A stretch of 64,000 bases of DNA from Fusicatenibacter_A intestinipullorum (GCA_019117495.1 DWZP01000004.1:124001-188000), one strand, 5' to 3'. Shown: positions 26,295-35,323, counted from the first letter of the stretch. Numbers and translations are program-made. The notes: a model not told the origin generated them from the letters alone.

Positions 26295-26965
26295 TGTTTT
26301 TTGTAATACTTATACGAAAAAATTCCGTATCCTTCGCCTTTATGTAAATGCGATGTATCATTTAACAAAAAGATGCTGTGTTCCAGCCATTTGTTAATGC
26401 CAAGTACGGTTACGCTGCCCGGCAGGATATCGACGGAAAAGTTATATTTGTTTACTTCTTCGATATCAAAGCCAAGCCAGTAAAAAATAATATTTTGAAT
26501 AGTGCCCTTGTGCGCAACGATAATCAGGTTTTCTTTTTCCATATCAGCACAGGCTTTAATGCCTTCAACGCAGCGGTCATAAAATTCCTTGCGCGTTTCC
26601 CCGCCCGGATAGTTGCGGTGGTGCAGTTCTTTAAGCGTCGCTGCCGGACGGTAAATTGCCTTGGCTTCGCTTTCGGTCATTCCGGCAGCAAGGCCGTTGT
26701 TTTTTTCGCGCAGGAATGCGTGCTTTTCAACTTTACCGTCCATATGCAGGCGTGCGGCAATAATGGCAGCGCTTTCGGCAGCGCGTTTTAAATCGCTCGC
26801 CAAAATGCGGAATTTTTCGCTGCGCCCTTTAAAATCCAGTGCCAGTTTTTCCGCAAGTGCTTCCAGCTGGCTGCGCCCGGCTTCGGTAAGGTCAGAATCA
26901 GTCCAGCCGCCTGTTAAATGCTGAGTATGATGTGTTGCTTCTCCGTGCCTCACAAGGATTATCAT
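26291..26965 (-). CDS. Histidine phosphatase family protein
   Basis: A 224-residue member of the phosphoglycerate-mutase-like superfamily. The catalytic RHG is in MIILVRHGEATHHTQHLTGG with a second arginine in ASDLKRAAESA, the acid Glu in the NYPGGETRKEFYDR stretch and the late His in IIVAHKGTIQNIIFYWLG. Substrate unknown; it could be a sugar phosphatase, an alpha-ribazole-phosphatase-like enzyme or other. It is inserted between divIVA and ileS, with 11 nt to divIVA. Because the B12 operon here lacks cobC, this is one possible source of that activity, though it is 12 kb away. Confidence 0.82.
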   Translation of the reverse strand: MIILVRHGEATHHTQHLTGGWTDSDLTEAGRSQLEALAEKLALDFKGRSEKFRILASDLKRAAESAAIIAARLHMDGKVEKHAFLREKNNGLAAGMTESEAKAIYRPAATLKELHHRNYPGGETRKEFYDRCVEGIKACADMEKENLIIVAHKGTIQNIIFYWLGFDIEEVNKYNFSVDILPGSVTVLGINKWLEHSIFLLNDTSHLHKGEGYGIFSYKYYKKH

Positions 26966-26976
26966 AATCGTTCCGC

Positions 26977-27795
26977 CTATTCTTCAGTATTTTTATCAAA
27001 GCTCTTTAAAAGCTCAAGCTGCGATTCCAGCAAATTTATCATGTGCTGGCGGTGTACATTGGCTTTTTTTACCTGGTCATCAAAACTGTTTTTGGCAAGC
27101 GCTGCTTTGTTTTCAGCGTCAAACATCAGCTTGCGTGCCCTTGCGTCAGCGTCGCTAACTGTTTTTTCTGCCTGCATGCGTGCTTTGCCAAGGGTTTCAA
27201 CGGCGTCTTCCCTAGCTTTATCAATAATATTTTTGCAGGATTCTTCCGATTTTACCTTTAATTTTGCCACTTCAACTTCGGCGGCAATGCGCATTTTGTT
27301 AACAAACTGCTGCGTGTCTGCTTTCAGCTTGTTCATTTCGGCTTCGGTATCGTTGCGCATTTTATCCGCTTCGGCATTGGCTTCGTTGCGCACTTTTTCG
27401 GCATAGCTGTCGGCTTCGGCCTTAGCCTGCGCTGCGGCAGTACCGGCTTCGTTAAGCAGGCGGTCTGCCTCATTTTTAGCATCTGTTTTCATGCCTTCGC
27501 ATTTGGCGGTGGTTTCGTCAAGCAAAACCTGTGCTTTCTTTTCGCTTGTTTTTTTAACTTCGTCCGCCGTTTCCTGCGCCACAACCAAAGTGTTCTGCAT
27601 GGTTGCTTCCATTTGCTGGTAATATTCCAGCTTGGCGCTGACGCGTTCAACGGTTTCTTTCAGTTCGATATTATCCTGATACAGACGCTCAAAATCTTTT
27701 ACAACCTGCGCAAAAAACTTGTCTACTTCTTCGGTTTCATAACCGCGGAAGCCTTTGGTAAAGGTTTTATTTTTTAAATCGAGAGGTGTAAACAT
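26977..27795 (-). CDS. divIVA: DivIVA domain protein
   Basis: A 272-residue coiled-coil protein that marks curved membrane at poles and septum. The N-terminal membrane-binding domain is clear (MFTPLDLKNKTFTKGFRGYE, then TEEVDKFFAQVVKDFE), followed by more than 180 residues of Ala/Glu/Lys-rich heptads, longer than in B. subtilis DivIVA (164). The tail RQHMINLLESQLELLKSFD may bind partners. It belongs to the sepF-proC-ylmH-divIVA division cluster. Confidence 0.93.
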   Translation of the reverse strand: MFTPLDLKNKTFTKGFRGYETEEVDKFFAQVVKDFERLYQDNIELKETVERVSAKLEYYQQMEATMQNTLVVAQETADEVKKTSEKKAQVLLDETTAKCEGMKTDAKNEADRLLNEAGTAAAQAKAEADSYAEKVRNEANAEADKMRNDTEAEMNKLKADTQQFVNKMRIAAEVEVAKLKVKSEESCKNIIDKAREDAVETLGKARMQAEKTVSDADARARKLMFDAENKAALAKNSFDDQVKKANVHRQHMINLLESQLELLKSFDKNTEE

Positions 27796-27814
27796 CTGCC
27801 TCTTTCCTCCAACA

Positions 27815-28600
27815 TTAAATATAGCGTTTTAAAGTAATGCTCATGCGTCCCTTTTTGGTTGTGCCGCGTATTTCGGCAACTTCTACACGCCCGCGGCTGC
27901 GGAAGGATATTACATCGCCTTCGTTTACGCTTTGCGATGGCTTTTTGGCTTCCTTCCAGTTTACACGTACATTAAGGCTTTTTATTTCATCGGCCATGCG
28001 TGAGCGGGAAACACCGTAACCTGCGGCGGCAACTGCGTCAAGCCTTAAATCGGCCACTGTGGCACTGATGATTTTTACTTTTTCTTCACGCTGGGCCAGG
28101 TTTTCGCGCGGTATTTCGGTTATGGTAACCGGCGCGCTGCCAATCTGCGTAAGGTTGCTTTCGATGTAATTGGCAAAACTTTTATCGGCAACAAAATGCG
28201 CCCCATCCGGCGTAATAACAATATCGCCCAAAATTTCGCGCTTGCAGCCCATGCCCATAAACGCCCCCAGAACATCACGGTGCCCGATGGTGTAAAAACG
28301 TTTGTCCCATTTAACTTCAAAGCAGCTGATGCCGTAATCGGGTGCGCCCATAAAGTTTTCGTCTATAAATGCCGCTTTTACTCTTTCGGCATTGTTAAAA
28401 CCGCCGTCAGCTTCAATTTTTATGTTTTCGTAGTTAGCGGCAACAATTTCCGCTACATTATAGCTGTGCGGGTCTAAAAAATCCGTTATGCGGAACTTTT
28501 TGCTTTTTCTTGCCCCTTCGGCAAGGTCAAGCAGTTTTGCTGCCAGTTCTTCATCGCCGCCGGCTTTAAAATAACGCAGTATTTTTTCTCTGTCTGCCAT
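27815..28600 (-). CDS. ylmH: YlmH-type S4-domain RNA-binding protein
   Basis: A 261-residue protein with an N-terminal YlmH domain (about residues 10-160, including FLDPHSYNVAEIVAANY and HRDVLGAFMGMGCKREILGD) and a C-terminal S4 RNA-binding domain (about 180-255, SATVADLRLDAVAAAGYGVS, SRSRMADEIKS). In B. subtilis YlmH is tied to ribosome-associated quality control and lies next to divIVA as here. Directly adjoins proC with no gap. Confidence 0.9.
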   Translation of the reverse strand: MADREKILRYFKAGGDEELAAKLLDLAEGARKSKKFRITDFLDPHSYNVAEIVAANYENIKIEADGGFNNAERVKAAFIDENFMGAPDYGISCFEVKWDKRFYTIGHRDVLGAFMGMGCKREILGDIVITPDGAHFVADKSFANYIESNLTQIGSAPVTITEIPRENLAQREEKVKIISATVADLRLDAVAAAGYGVSRSRMADEIKSLNVRVNWKEAKKPSQSVNEGDVISFRSRGRVEVAEIRGTTKKGRMSITLKRYI

Positions 28601-29428
28601 TTATTTGCCCTGCAGCTCCCTGCTGCGCTGCATTGCTGCCAGTACAGCGTCGTAAATAGCCGCTCTTACGCCGCGGTTTTCAAGCGCATGTATGCCGGCA
28701 ATGGTTGTGCCGCCCGGTGATGTTACCTGGTCGCGCAAAACAGCCGGGTGCAGCCCGGTATCCAATACCATTTTGCCGCTGCCGGCAAAAGTCTGCGCCG
28801 CCAGTTTTATCGCCATGGCTCGCGGCAGGCCTGCGTTTACACCTGCGTCAGCCAGAGCGTCAATCATCATAAATACATATCCCGGCCCGCAGCCGCTTAC
28901 TGCCGCAATAGCTTCTATGGCGCTTTCGGCAATAATTTCAATTTCGCCGCAGCTGCCAAAAACAGCTTTGGCAACGTCAAGCATTTCTTCGCTTACGTTT
29001 TCGTCAGGAGCAATGGCCGTCATGCCGCAGCCAACCGCCAGAGGGGTGTTGGGCATAACGCGTATAACAGCATGCCCGGGAACAAGTTTATGCAGCTTGT
29101 CAAGGTTAACACTGCCCATAATGGAAAGCACCGTTGTATTTTGCGGAATTGCATCGGCAACCTCTTTAGTTATAGCTGCATCAGACACCTGCGGTTTTAC
29201 GGCCAGAATTACAAAGCCTGCTGTTTTAACCGCTTCCGCATTGCAGCCGGTGGTATTAACTTTATAAGTTTTTTCAAGGTATTCGCGGCGCCCTGCCGAA
29301 GGGTCACTGATTATTATCATTTCAGGCTCGGCAATTTCCTTATGCAGCATGCCTTTTAAAATGGCTTCTGCCATCATGCCGCCGCCAATAAAAGCTATAC
29401 GCCCTGTTTTATCAGTTATTTTTTCCAA
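28601..29428 (-). CDS. proC: Pyrroline-5-carboxylate reductase
   Basis: Last step of proline synthesis, NAD(P)H-dependent. The 275 residues show the dinucleotide-binding IAFIGGGMMAEAILKGML, VILAVKPQ, and the signature AVSGCGPGYVFMMIDALADAG followed by GLPRAMAIKLAAQT and VTSPGGTTIAGI. It starts 13 nt inside sepF. Its presence between sepF and ylmH is found in several Clostridia and Negativicutes; ylmG, often present there, is absent. Confidence 0.96.
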   Translation of the reverse strand: MEKITDKTGRIAFIGGGMMAEAILKGMLHKEIAEPEMIIISDPSAGRREYLEKTYKVNTTGCNAEAVKTAGFVILAVKPQVSDAAITKEVADAIPQNTTVLSIMGSVNLDKLHKLVPGHAVIRVMPNTPLAVGCGMTAIAPDENVSEEMLDVAKAVFGSCGEIEIIAESAIEAIAAVSGCGPGYVFMMIDALADAGVNAGLPRAMAIKLAAQTFAGSGKMVLDTGLHPAVLRDQVTSPGGTTIAGIHALENRGVRAAIYDAVLAAMQRSRELQGK

Positions 29429-29949
29429 GGCTGTCCCCCTCTTTCGTCATAAATATTATCATCTGCATTAATATCAACGTTTTTAGGCGCGCATACCAAA
29501 ATATTATGGCCTATTTTTTTCATGCTGCCGCCCAAAGCATAAACAACGCCGCTGATAAAGTCGGTCATTCTTTTCATAACAACTTTATCGGTAGCTTCAA
29601 AATTAACAACTACCGGCTGGCTTCCATTAAGGTAATCGGCAATTTTCTGCGAATCGTCAAACGATACCGGTTCCAGCACAATTACCTTAACCTGCTTTTG
29701 CGCCATTGGTATGGAAATGGTTTTTGACGCGGGCATAGCAGTAGTTTTGCTTTTGAAAAACGATTTGCGCTCAGGTTCCGGTTCTGCCGGAGCAGCCGGT
29801 ACTTCTCTTACCGGCGCTGCGCTTTTGCGTGAAAACAGGCTTTTTTTAGCCGGTTTTTCTTCCGGTTGTTCACTTGGGGTTTCTTCAATTATTTCATCGT
29901 CTTCTTCATACAATCCGAGAGCTTCCGAAATGCGGTCCAATAATTTCAT
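29416..29949 (-). CDS. sepF: Cell division protein SepF
   Basis: A 177-residue protein that binds FtsZ and the membrane at the division site. MKLLDRISEALGLYEED is the amphipathic membrane-targeting helix. A Pro/Glu/Lys-rich linker (about residues 20-75) leads to the SepF core with VKVIVLEPVSFDDSQKIADY, VVVNFEATD and DFISGVVYALGGSMKKIGHN. Length slightly above B. subtilis SepF (152), caused by the linker. Lies in the yggS-sepF-ylmH-divIVA cluster. Confidence 0.95.
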   Translation of the reverse strand: MKLLDRISEALGLYEEDDEIIEETPSEQPEEKPAKKSLFSRKSAAPVREVPAAPAEPEPERKSFFKSKTTAMPASKTISIPMAQKQVKVIVLEPVSFDDSQKIADYLNGSQPVVVNFEATDKVVMKRMTDFISGVVYALGGSMKKIGHNILVCAPKNVDINADDNIYDERGGQPWKK

Positions 29950-29966
29950 AAAATTATCACCTCAGG

Positions 29967-30668
29967 TTAAAATTTTAAACTGTAATCACGCTGCCCGAAA
30001 AGCGCCGTGCCTATGCGCACCATATTTGCGCCTTCTTCAATTGCAGTTTCGTAATCATGCGTCATGCCCATGGAAAGAATATCTATATCCGGGCGCTGCT
30101 GTTTCAGTTTGCAGTAAAGCTTGTAGCCTTCCGCAAACACCCAGCGTATATCTTCGGAATTTTCCGCCGCGGGTGCAATAACCATCAGCCCGCGCACGTG
30201 CAGGTTTTTAAAATCGTCAAGTTCGGGCACAACCGCTTCATAATCTTCCGGGCTGAACCCTGTTTTTTGTTCTTCACGCGCAATGTTAACCTGCAAAAGT
30301 ATTTCCTGAACTTTGCCCGCTTTGGCGGCTTCTTTATCGACAACCTGCATTAAATGTACGCTGTCCGCCGATTCAATCATATCAAAAATGGCAACTGCCT
30401 GTTTGGCTTTGTTGGTTTGCAGATGCCCTATTAAATGCCACCTGCCGCTGCCTTTGCCGACAATTTCGCGTTTGGCTTTGGCTTCCTGCACACGGTTTTC
30501 ACCGATTACCGGAACGCCAAGGTTAAAAGCGTCGGTAATTACCTCAGCCGGGTGATTTTTGGTTACTGCAACCAGAGTAACTTTATTGCCTGTAATTTTT
30601 TCTTCTGTGCGCCTTGCAAGCGCAGCATCTATTTTGGCTTGTACATTAATTAAATTTTCCTGTAACAA
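29967..30668 (-). CDS. yggS: YggS-type pyridoxal phosphate homeostasis protein
   Basis: A 233-residue single-domain alanine-racemase-fold protein that binds pyridoxal phosphate and buffers its pool. The PLP lysine is in VTLVAVTKNHPAE (about residue 35), followed by VIGENRVQEAKAK, WHLIGHLQTNK, ILLQVNIAREEQKTGF and SMGMTHDYETAIEEGANMVRIGTALFG. The start is TTG with a GGGGG-containing site 8 nt upstream. The gene opens the sepF-divIVA part of the cluster. Confidence 0.94.
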   Translation of the reverse strand: MLQENLINVQAKIDAALARRTEEKITGNKVTLVAVTKNHPAEVITDAFNLGVPVIGENRVQEAKAKREIVGKGSGRWHLIGHLQTNKAKQAVAIFDMIESADSVHLMQVVDKEAAKAGKVQEILLQVNIAREEQKTGFSPEDYEAVVPELDDFKNLHVRGLMVIAPAAENSEDIRWVFAEGYKLYCKLKQQRPDIDILSMGMTHDYETAIEEGANMVRIGTALFGQRDYSLKF

Positions 30669-30719
30669 TATAAAGACCCCCTAAAGGTTTTATATTCGCC
30701 GTTAATATAATTTATCCTT

Positions 30720-31523
30720 TTACTTTTTCCAAATAGTTACGCCCATGCGCCCTGTTTTGCCGTTTTCCGCACGGTACGAAAAAAACAGTTCTTTGCTGCA
30801 CTGCGTGCAGATACCGGCATTATAAATATTTTGCGGCAGTAAACCGGCATCTAAAAGTGCAAGGCGGTTCCAGGCCTGTAAATCTGCCATGTAGCGGCCG
30901 TTTTCTTTTGCCTTAAAACATCCGGCATATTTTTTGCCGGCTTCAAAAACTTTATCGTCAACTTCATAGCAGCATTGCCCAATGCTGGGGCCGATGCCTG
31001 CCAGAATATTTTCCGGCTTTGCTCCGAATGCTTCCTGCATTTTTGCTGCGGTGCTGGCAGCAATCCCGGCAACGGTTCCGCGCCATCCTGCGTGCGCCAG
31101 CCCTATGCTGCCGCTAACCGGGTCAGCAAAAATAACCGGAACGCAGTCGGCAAAAAACAGCATTAGCGGCAGCTGCGGAAGGTTTGTTACCAGCGCGTCG
31201 GTATTTTTTACGGCATCACTGTATGCTTCGGCTCCTTTGCCTGCCAAGGCTTCATCAATAACGGCAACATTGCTACCGTGCACCTGTTCGCAGCAGGTAA
31301 ATTTACCGGCATCAAGGCCGAGTGCCGCGGCATAGGCACACCTGTTTTTTAAAACAAGCCCGGCTTCATCGCCAACATGAAGGGCAAGGTTTAACCCGCC
31401 AGATATTAGTGCACTTTCGCCGTGCAGGCGGCAGCTGAACGCATTGCCGAAGCCCAATGCATCAAATGCAGCAAAGCTGCCATACCAGATATTTTTATTA
31501 TTTTGCAAAACGAATCCGTTCAT
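30720..31523 (-). CDS. pgeF: Purine nucleoside phosphorylase PgeF (YfiH family, laccase domain)
   Basis: A 267-residue protein started at the ATG at 31523 (MNGFVLQNNKNIWYGSF), which has GAGG 6 nt upstream; a longer frame runs into the radical SAM gene. Family motifs are FTCCEQVHGSNVAVID, LMLFFADCVPV, GLAHAGWRGTVAGI and GIGPSIGQCCYEVDDKV, with the zinc-site His and Cys residues. Homologues cleave purine nucleosides with phosphate; older work linked them to peptidoglycan editing. 1 nt separates it from the upstream gene. Confidence 0.9.
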   Translation of the reverse strand: MNGFVLQNNKNIWYGSFAAFDALGFGNAFSCRLHGESALISGGLNLALHVGDEAGLVLKNRCAYAAALGLDAGKFTCCEQVHGSNVAVIDEALAGKGAEAYSDAVKNTDALVTNLPQLPLMLFFADCVPVIFADPVSGSIGLAHAGWRGTVAGIAASTAAKMQEAFGAKPENILAGIGPSIGQCCYEVDDKVFEAGKKYAGCFKAKENGRYMADLQAWNRLALLDAGLLPQNIYNAGICTQCSKELFFSYRAENGKTGRMGVTIWKK

Positions 31524-31524
31524 T

Positions 31525-33258
31525 TTAATCCTCACAAACTCCGCAGCGTTTGCAGCCGTCAAAGCACATTGGCGTAAAGCGCTGCACTTTGGCATTTTCC
31601 CATTCTTTTATCAAATAGGCTTCTTTAAAGCCCATATCCAAATGCTTCCACGGCAGCGGGTAGCCGGGTTCATATTCTGCACCGGCAAGCTTTTCAATAT
31701 CAAGCCCGCTGTTTTTAAGCGCCTGTTTCAAGGGTATGCCTTCCGTAAAGGCCTGCAATAAAAACTGCCCTGTTTTTCTGTTTCCGCGCGCCAGTACAGC
31801 CTGCAAAACAGTTTCTTTTAAAGATTCCGTTAAAAGTTTTATATGTTTTTCTTTTTTAAAAGCTGTTTCCAGCATTTTAAAACGTTTTTTCAAAATTTTG
31901 GTATTGCACAGCGGCGACCACTGAAACGGCGTAAACGGCTTGGGCACAAATGCGTTTACGGAAATAATTAAATCGCCTTTGTTGCCTGCTTCATCCATTT
32001 TTTTACGGATGCGGCGCACCATTTCCGTCATTTCGTCAATATCGGCATCTTCTTCCTGAGGCAGCCCAATCATGTAATAAAGCTTTACGTTTTTCATGCC
32101 GCTGGCTGCGGCAAGCGTAACTGCTTTGTAAATGTCTTCTTCGGTAATGCCCTTATTAATAATATTGCGCATTTTTTCGCTGCCTGCCTCCGGCGCAACA
32201 GTCATGGTCTGCTGTCCGCTCTGCGCAAGGGCATCTGCAAGCAGGCTGTCCAAAGTATCTGCACGCAGCGAGGCCACCGTAAACGGCACCTTATTTTGAA
32301 TAAGCGCCGAAGTTAATTCGTGTATCTGCGGATAATCGGAAACCGCAGCACCCATTAAACCAACCTTTTCAGATACGGCAGGCCTGTTTAAAATTTTATC
32401 TAAAAGCAAGTCATAATTTCTTGCGCGCGGCTTGCGGAAACAGTACCCTGCCATGCAGAAACGGCAATGACGTCCGCAGCCTCTGGCTACTTCGGCAATA
32501 AACATATTCTGAAATTCCGTTTCGGAAGTTAAAATTGCTGAAGTATTGGGATATTTATCCAGGTCGCGCACCCAGCGCCGTTTAACAATTGCAGGCACAC
32601 GGCTGTCATGCTCCATGCCGGTAAAATTGCCGTAAGCGTCATATTGCGGCGTATAAAAACGCGGCACATACAAGCCTTCAACCTGCGCCAGATTAAGCAG
32701 CACTTCTTCTTTACCAAGGCCCTGCTCCCTGCCTTTATAAACAACATCAAGCAAATCGTTAATTACTTCTTCGCCTTCGCCTATAACAAAAACATCGGCA
32801 ACTTCTGCCAATGGTTCTGGGTTAAAGGTTGCACACGGCCCGCCGATAACTATCAGCGGTTCTTTATCGCTGCGTTCTGCCGCACGCAATTTTATGTTGC
32901 TCATTTGCAGCATGGCAAGCAAATTTGCATAGTCCATTTCAAAGGACATCATTACGCCGATAATTTCAAAATCGGCAAGCTGACGCTGAGTTTCCATACT
33001 CATTAACGGCGTTTTGGTTCTTTTGTATTCGGCCAGTGTTTTGCCGTCCGGCAGAAAAAAGCGTTCACAGGCCGTATCACCGCGTCCGTTAATAATCTGA
33101 TACAAAATGTGCATGCCTAAATTTGACATGCCCACCTTATAACTGTTAGGGTACAAAAAAGCAAAGGCGCGCCTTGCCCCCGGTGCAAAGCACTGCGCGC
33201 CTGTTTCTTTTGCCAGTATTTCCTGAATTTTATTTTTTAATTCCCAAGTCAAAAGCAA
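31525..33258 (-). CDS. B12-binding-type radical SAM protein (TIGR03960-like)
   Basis: A 577-residue iron-sulfur protein. The N-terminal 200 residues resemble a B12-binding-like Rossmann domain (FLYPNSYKVGMSNLGMHILY, VIGGPCATFNPEP). The radical SAM core follows with Cys-x3-Cys-x2-Cys in ARGCGRHCRFCMAGYCF (about residue 265). The very end, MCFDGCKRCGVCED, has four more Cys that could hold another cluster. Such proteins are often fused or adjacent to a DUF2344 protein involved in tRNA or ribosome work; no DUF2344 is seen here. Reaction unknown. It lies 6 nt after the polyphosphate enzyme gene. Confidence 0.82.
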   Translation of the reverse strand: MLLTWELKNKIQEILAKETGAQCFAPGARRAFAFLYPNSYKVGMSNLGMHILYQIINGRGDTACERFFLPDGKTLAEYKRTKTPLMSMETQRQLADFEIIGVMMSFEMDYANLLAMLQMSNIKLRAAERSDKEPLIVIGGPCATFNPEPLAEVADVFVIGEGEEVINDLLDVVYKGREQGLGKEEVLLNLAQVEGLYVPRFYTPQYDAYGNFTGMEHDSRVPAIVKRRWVRDLDKYPNTSAILTSETEFQNMFIAEVARGCGRHCRFCMAGYCFRKPRARNYDLLLDKILNRPAVSEKVGLMGAAVSDYPQIHELTSALIQNKVPFTVASLRADTLDSLLADALAQSGQQTMTVAPEAGSEKMRNIINKGITEEDIYKAVTLAAASGMKNVKLYYMIGLPQEEDADIDEMTEMVRRIRKKMDEAGNKGDLIISVNAFVPKPFTPFQWSPLCNTKILKKRFKMLETAFKKEKHIKLLTESLKETVLQAVLARGNRKTGQFLLQAFTEGIPLKQALKNSGLDIEKLAGAEYEPGYPLPWKHLDMGFKEAYLIKEWENAKVQRFTPMCFDGCKRCGVCED

Positions 33259-33264
33259 AACCTC

Positions 33265-34746
33265 TTATTTTATAGCTTTTTCAATAGCGTTAATTACTGT
33301 TTTTAAAACTTTAATTCTTGCATAATATTTGGAGTTGGCTTCAACTACCGTCCAAGGTGCGTAATCTGTGCTGGTGCGTATCAGCATTTCGTTAACAGCC
33401 GCTTCATAAGCAGGCCATTTTTCACGGTTGCGCCAGTCTTCTTCGGTAATTTTCCACTCTTTGTCAGGATCGTTTTCGCGCTCTTTAAAGCGTTTATACT
33501 GTTCTTCCTGGTCAATATGCAGCCAGAATTTACATAAAATAATACCGTGTTCAGCCCACTGCGCTTCTGTTTCGTTAATTTCGCCATAAGCGCGCTGCCA
33601 TTCGGCATCCGTTGCAAAATGCTCAATGCGTTCAACCATTACACGACCATACCAGGTTCTGTCAAAAATGGCAATTTCACCGGCGCGCGGCATTTTAATC
33701 CAAAAACGCCACATATAGTGGAATTGTTTTTCAACCTGGTTCGGCGCCGCAACCGGATTTACAGCATAACCAAGCGGGTCAAGTGCTCTTGCAAGGCGCT
33801 TGATGGCGCCGCCTTTGCCGCCTGCATCCCAGCCTTCAAACGCTACAATAAGCGAGCGCTGCGATTCGTATAAATCAAGCTGCAAAGATTTTAATTTTTC
33901 CCTGCATTTATCAAGCTGAACTTTATATTCTTCCTTGGTAAGAGATTTTGAAAGGTCTACCTTATCAAGAACATTATATAAAGCTACATGGCGCGGCGGC
34001 AGCACGATGCTGCGGCTTTGGGATTTTATTTCTGCCGCTGCCAGTGCGCTTTGCAGTGATTTTACCATGCTTTCTATAATTTGAATGGTAGCAAAGCGTT
34101 CGTCATCACCGGCAATTAAATGCCAGGGTGCATTTTCTGTATCTGTTTCGGCAAACATCTGCTCATAAGCATTAATGAAGTTATCGTAATCTTCGTCGTT
34201 ATGCTCCTGAACATCAAGTTTTTTCCAGTTTTTGCCGTACACTTTATTCAGCTTTTCCATGTTTTCCTTTTGCTGCTTTTTGGAAACATGCACAAAGTAT
34301 TTTAAAAGCACATAGCCGTCATCGGTAAGCTGCTTTTCAAACGCACGGATATGTGAATAGGAGGTATTGAGCAAATGCCCTACCTGGCTTTTATCCGAAA
34401 CATTATGTTCATTTTTCAAAAAGTACCAGCTGCGGTGGTATACTACAATATTGCCGTAGCTCGGAAGCTGCTTCCAAAAGGATGTAAAAAACGGCTGCCT
34501 GCGCTGTTCGTCAGTCATTTTAGACGCGGAAAATACCCTGAAACCGCGGGAGTCCATTTTCTGCATCATTTCATTGATAATATCTGTGCGCATGGCTCCG
34601 CGCCAGCCTTCAACCAACACTATTACAGGCACTTTTGCCGCGCGGCATTCCCTTTGCAGTTTACCGAGCAAATCGCCGTAATAATCCATTTTTTTATCAT
34701 ACTCTTTTTTATCCAGCTTTTGTTTTAAATCGAGTTTCTCAAGCAT
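33265..34746 (-). CDS. Polyphosphate:AMP phosphotransferase, two PPK2 domains
   Basis: A 493-residue protein from the ATG at 34746 (MLEKLDLKQK), which has AGAGG 7 nt upstream. It contains two tandem PPK2 domains. The second half has intact Walker A FEGWDAGGKGGAIKRL (about residue 305) and IFDRTWYGRVMVERIE. In the first half the same places read VEGWRGAMRTD and VVYHRSWYFLK, so lysine and key aspartate are lost, as known for class II PPK2, where only the C-terminal domain is active. It makes ADP from AMP using polyphosphate. It sits downstream of floA and an unknown membrane protein. Confidence 0.9.
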   Translation of the reverse strand: MLEKLDLKQKLDKKEYDKKMDYYGDLLGKLQRECRAAKVPVIVLVEGWRGAMRTDIINEMMQKMDSRGFRVFSASKMTDEQRRQPFFTSFWKQLPSYGNIVVYHRSWYFLKNEHNVSDKSQVGHLLNTSYSHIRAFEKQLTDDGYVLLKYFVHVSKKQQKENMEKLNKVYGKNWKKLDVQEHNDEDYDNFINAYEQMFAETDTENAPWHLIAGDDERFATIQIIESMVKSLQSALAAAEIKSQSRSIVLPPRHVALYNVLDKVDLSKSLTKEEYKVQLDKCREKLKSLQLDLYESQRSLIVAFEGWDAGGKGGAIKRLARALDPLGYAVNPVAAPNQVEKQFHYMWRFWIKMPRAGEIAIFDRTWYGRVMVERIEHFATDAEWQRAYGEINETEAQWAEHGIILCKFWLHIDQEEQYKRFKERENDPDKEWKITEEDWRNREKWPAYEAAVNEMLIRTSTDYAPWTVVEANSKYYARIKVLKTVINAIEKAIK

Positions 34747-34773
34747 ATTTACGCCTCTGTTCACTTTGATATT

Positions 34774-35310
34774 TTAATACGGCTCTTTATAAGGCCTTAA
34801 TGCGCGCGGCTTGTCGAGTATTTCTGCCATTATAATACCTTCACGCAGCCTCTGGCGGTTTATTTGGCCGTTAAAGAGCGCAGCTTTTTTCTGCGTGCGC
34901 GGCATGGCAAACACGGGTGCAGCCGGCCGTTTTTTTAATGACGGCGGCGTTATAAATGCCGGTTCATTATACACTTTATAAGTCGGCTGCACCTTCGGCT
35001 GTTCAAAAACTTTTCCGCGCTGTTTTGCTTCCTGGTCTTCTGGAAACTCTACATACCAGGGCTTTTTACTTTCCCTGCCGGCTGCGGGAGCTTCTTCTTT
35101 ATATATAGTTTTATCCGTACTTTCCTTCTGGCTTTGCTGCTTGCCTGTAACGTCATAAGTTTCTCGGTTTTCCCGGCTGCTGTCCATATCCGGCAGCGGC
35201 GGAAAATGCCCCGTTCTGTTACGGCGTTTTTTGCGGTTCGATTTATCAATTACAACGGTAATTACAAAAATCAGCAGCGGCAAAAAGCCCATAAAGTTTT
35301 CAAAGTCCAT
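34774..35310 (-). CDS. Unknown protein with N-terminal membrane anchor
   Basis: A 178-residue protein I do not recognise. Residues about 8-24 (GFLPLLIFVITVVIDKS) form one membrane helix followed by the basic patch NRKKRRNR, so the rest should face the cytoplasm. The remainder is hydrophilic, rich in Lys, Glu and Pro and probably largely disordered; the last 40 residues (FNGQINRQRLREGIIMAEIL) may form helices. It lies 13 nt after floA and about 28 nt before the PPK2 gene, so it may belong to the floA membrane-domain group. No function is claimed. Confidence 0.72.
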   Translation of the reverse strand: MDFENFMGFLPLLIFVITVVIDKSNRKKRRNRTGHFPPLPDMDSSRENRETYDVTGKQQSQKESTDKTIYKEEAPAAGRESKKPWYVEFPEDQEAKQRGKVFEQPKVQPTYKVYNEPAFITPPSLKKRPAAPVFAMPRTQKKAALFNGQINRQRLREGIIMAEILDKPRALRPYKEPY

Positions 35311-35323
35311 AGTAATCCCTCAT

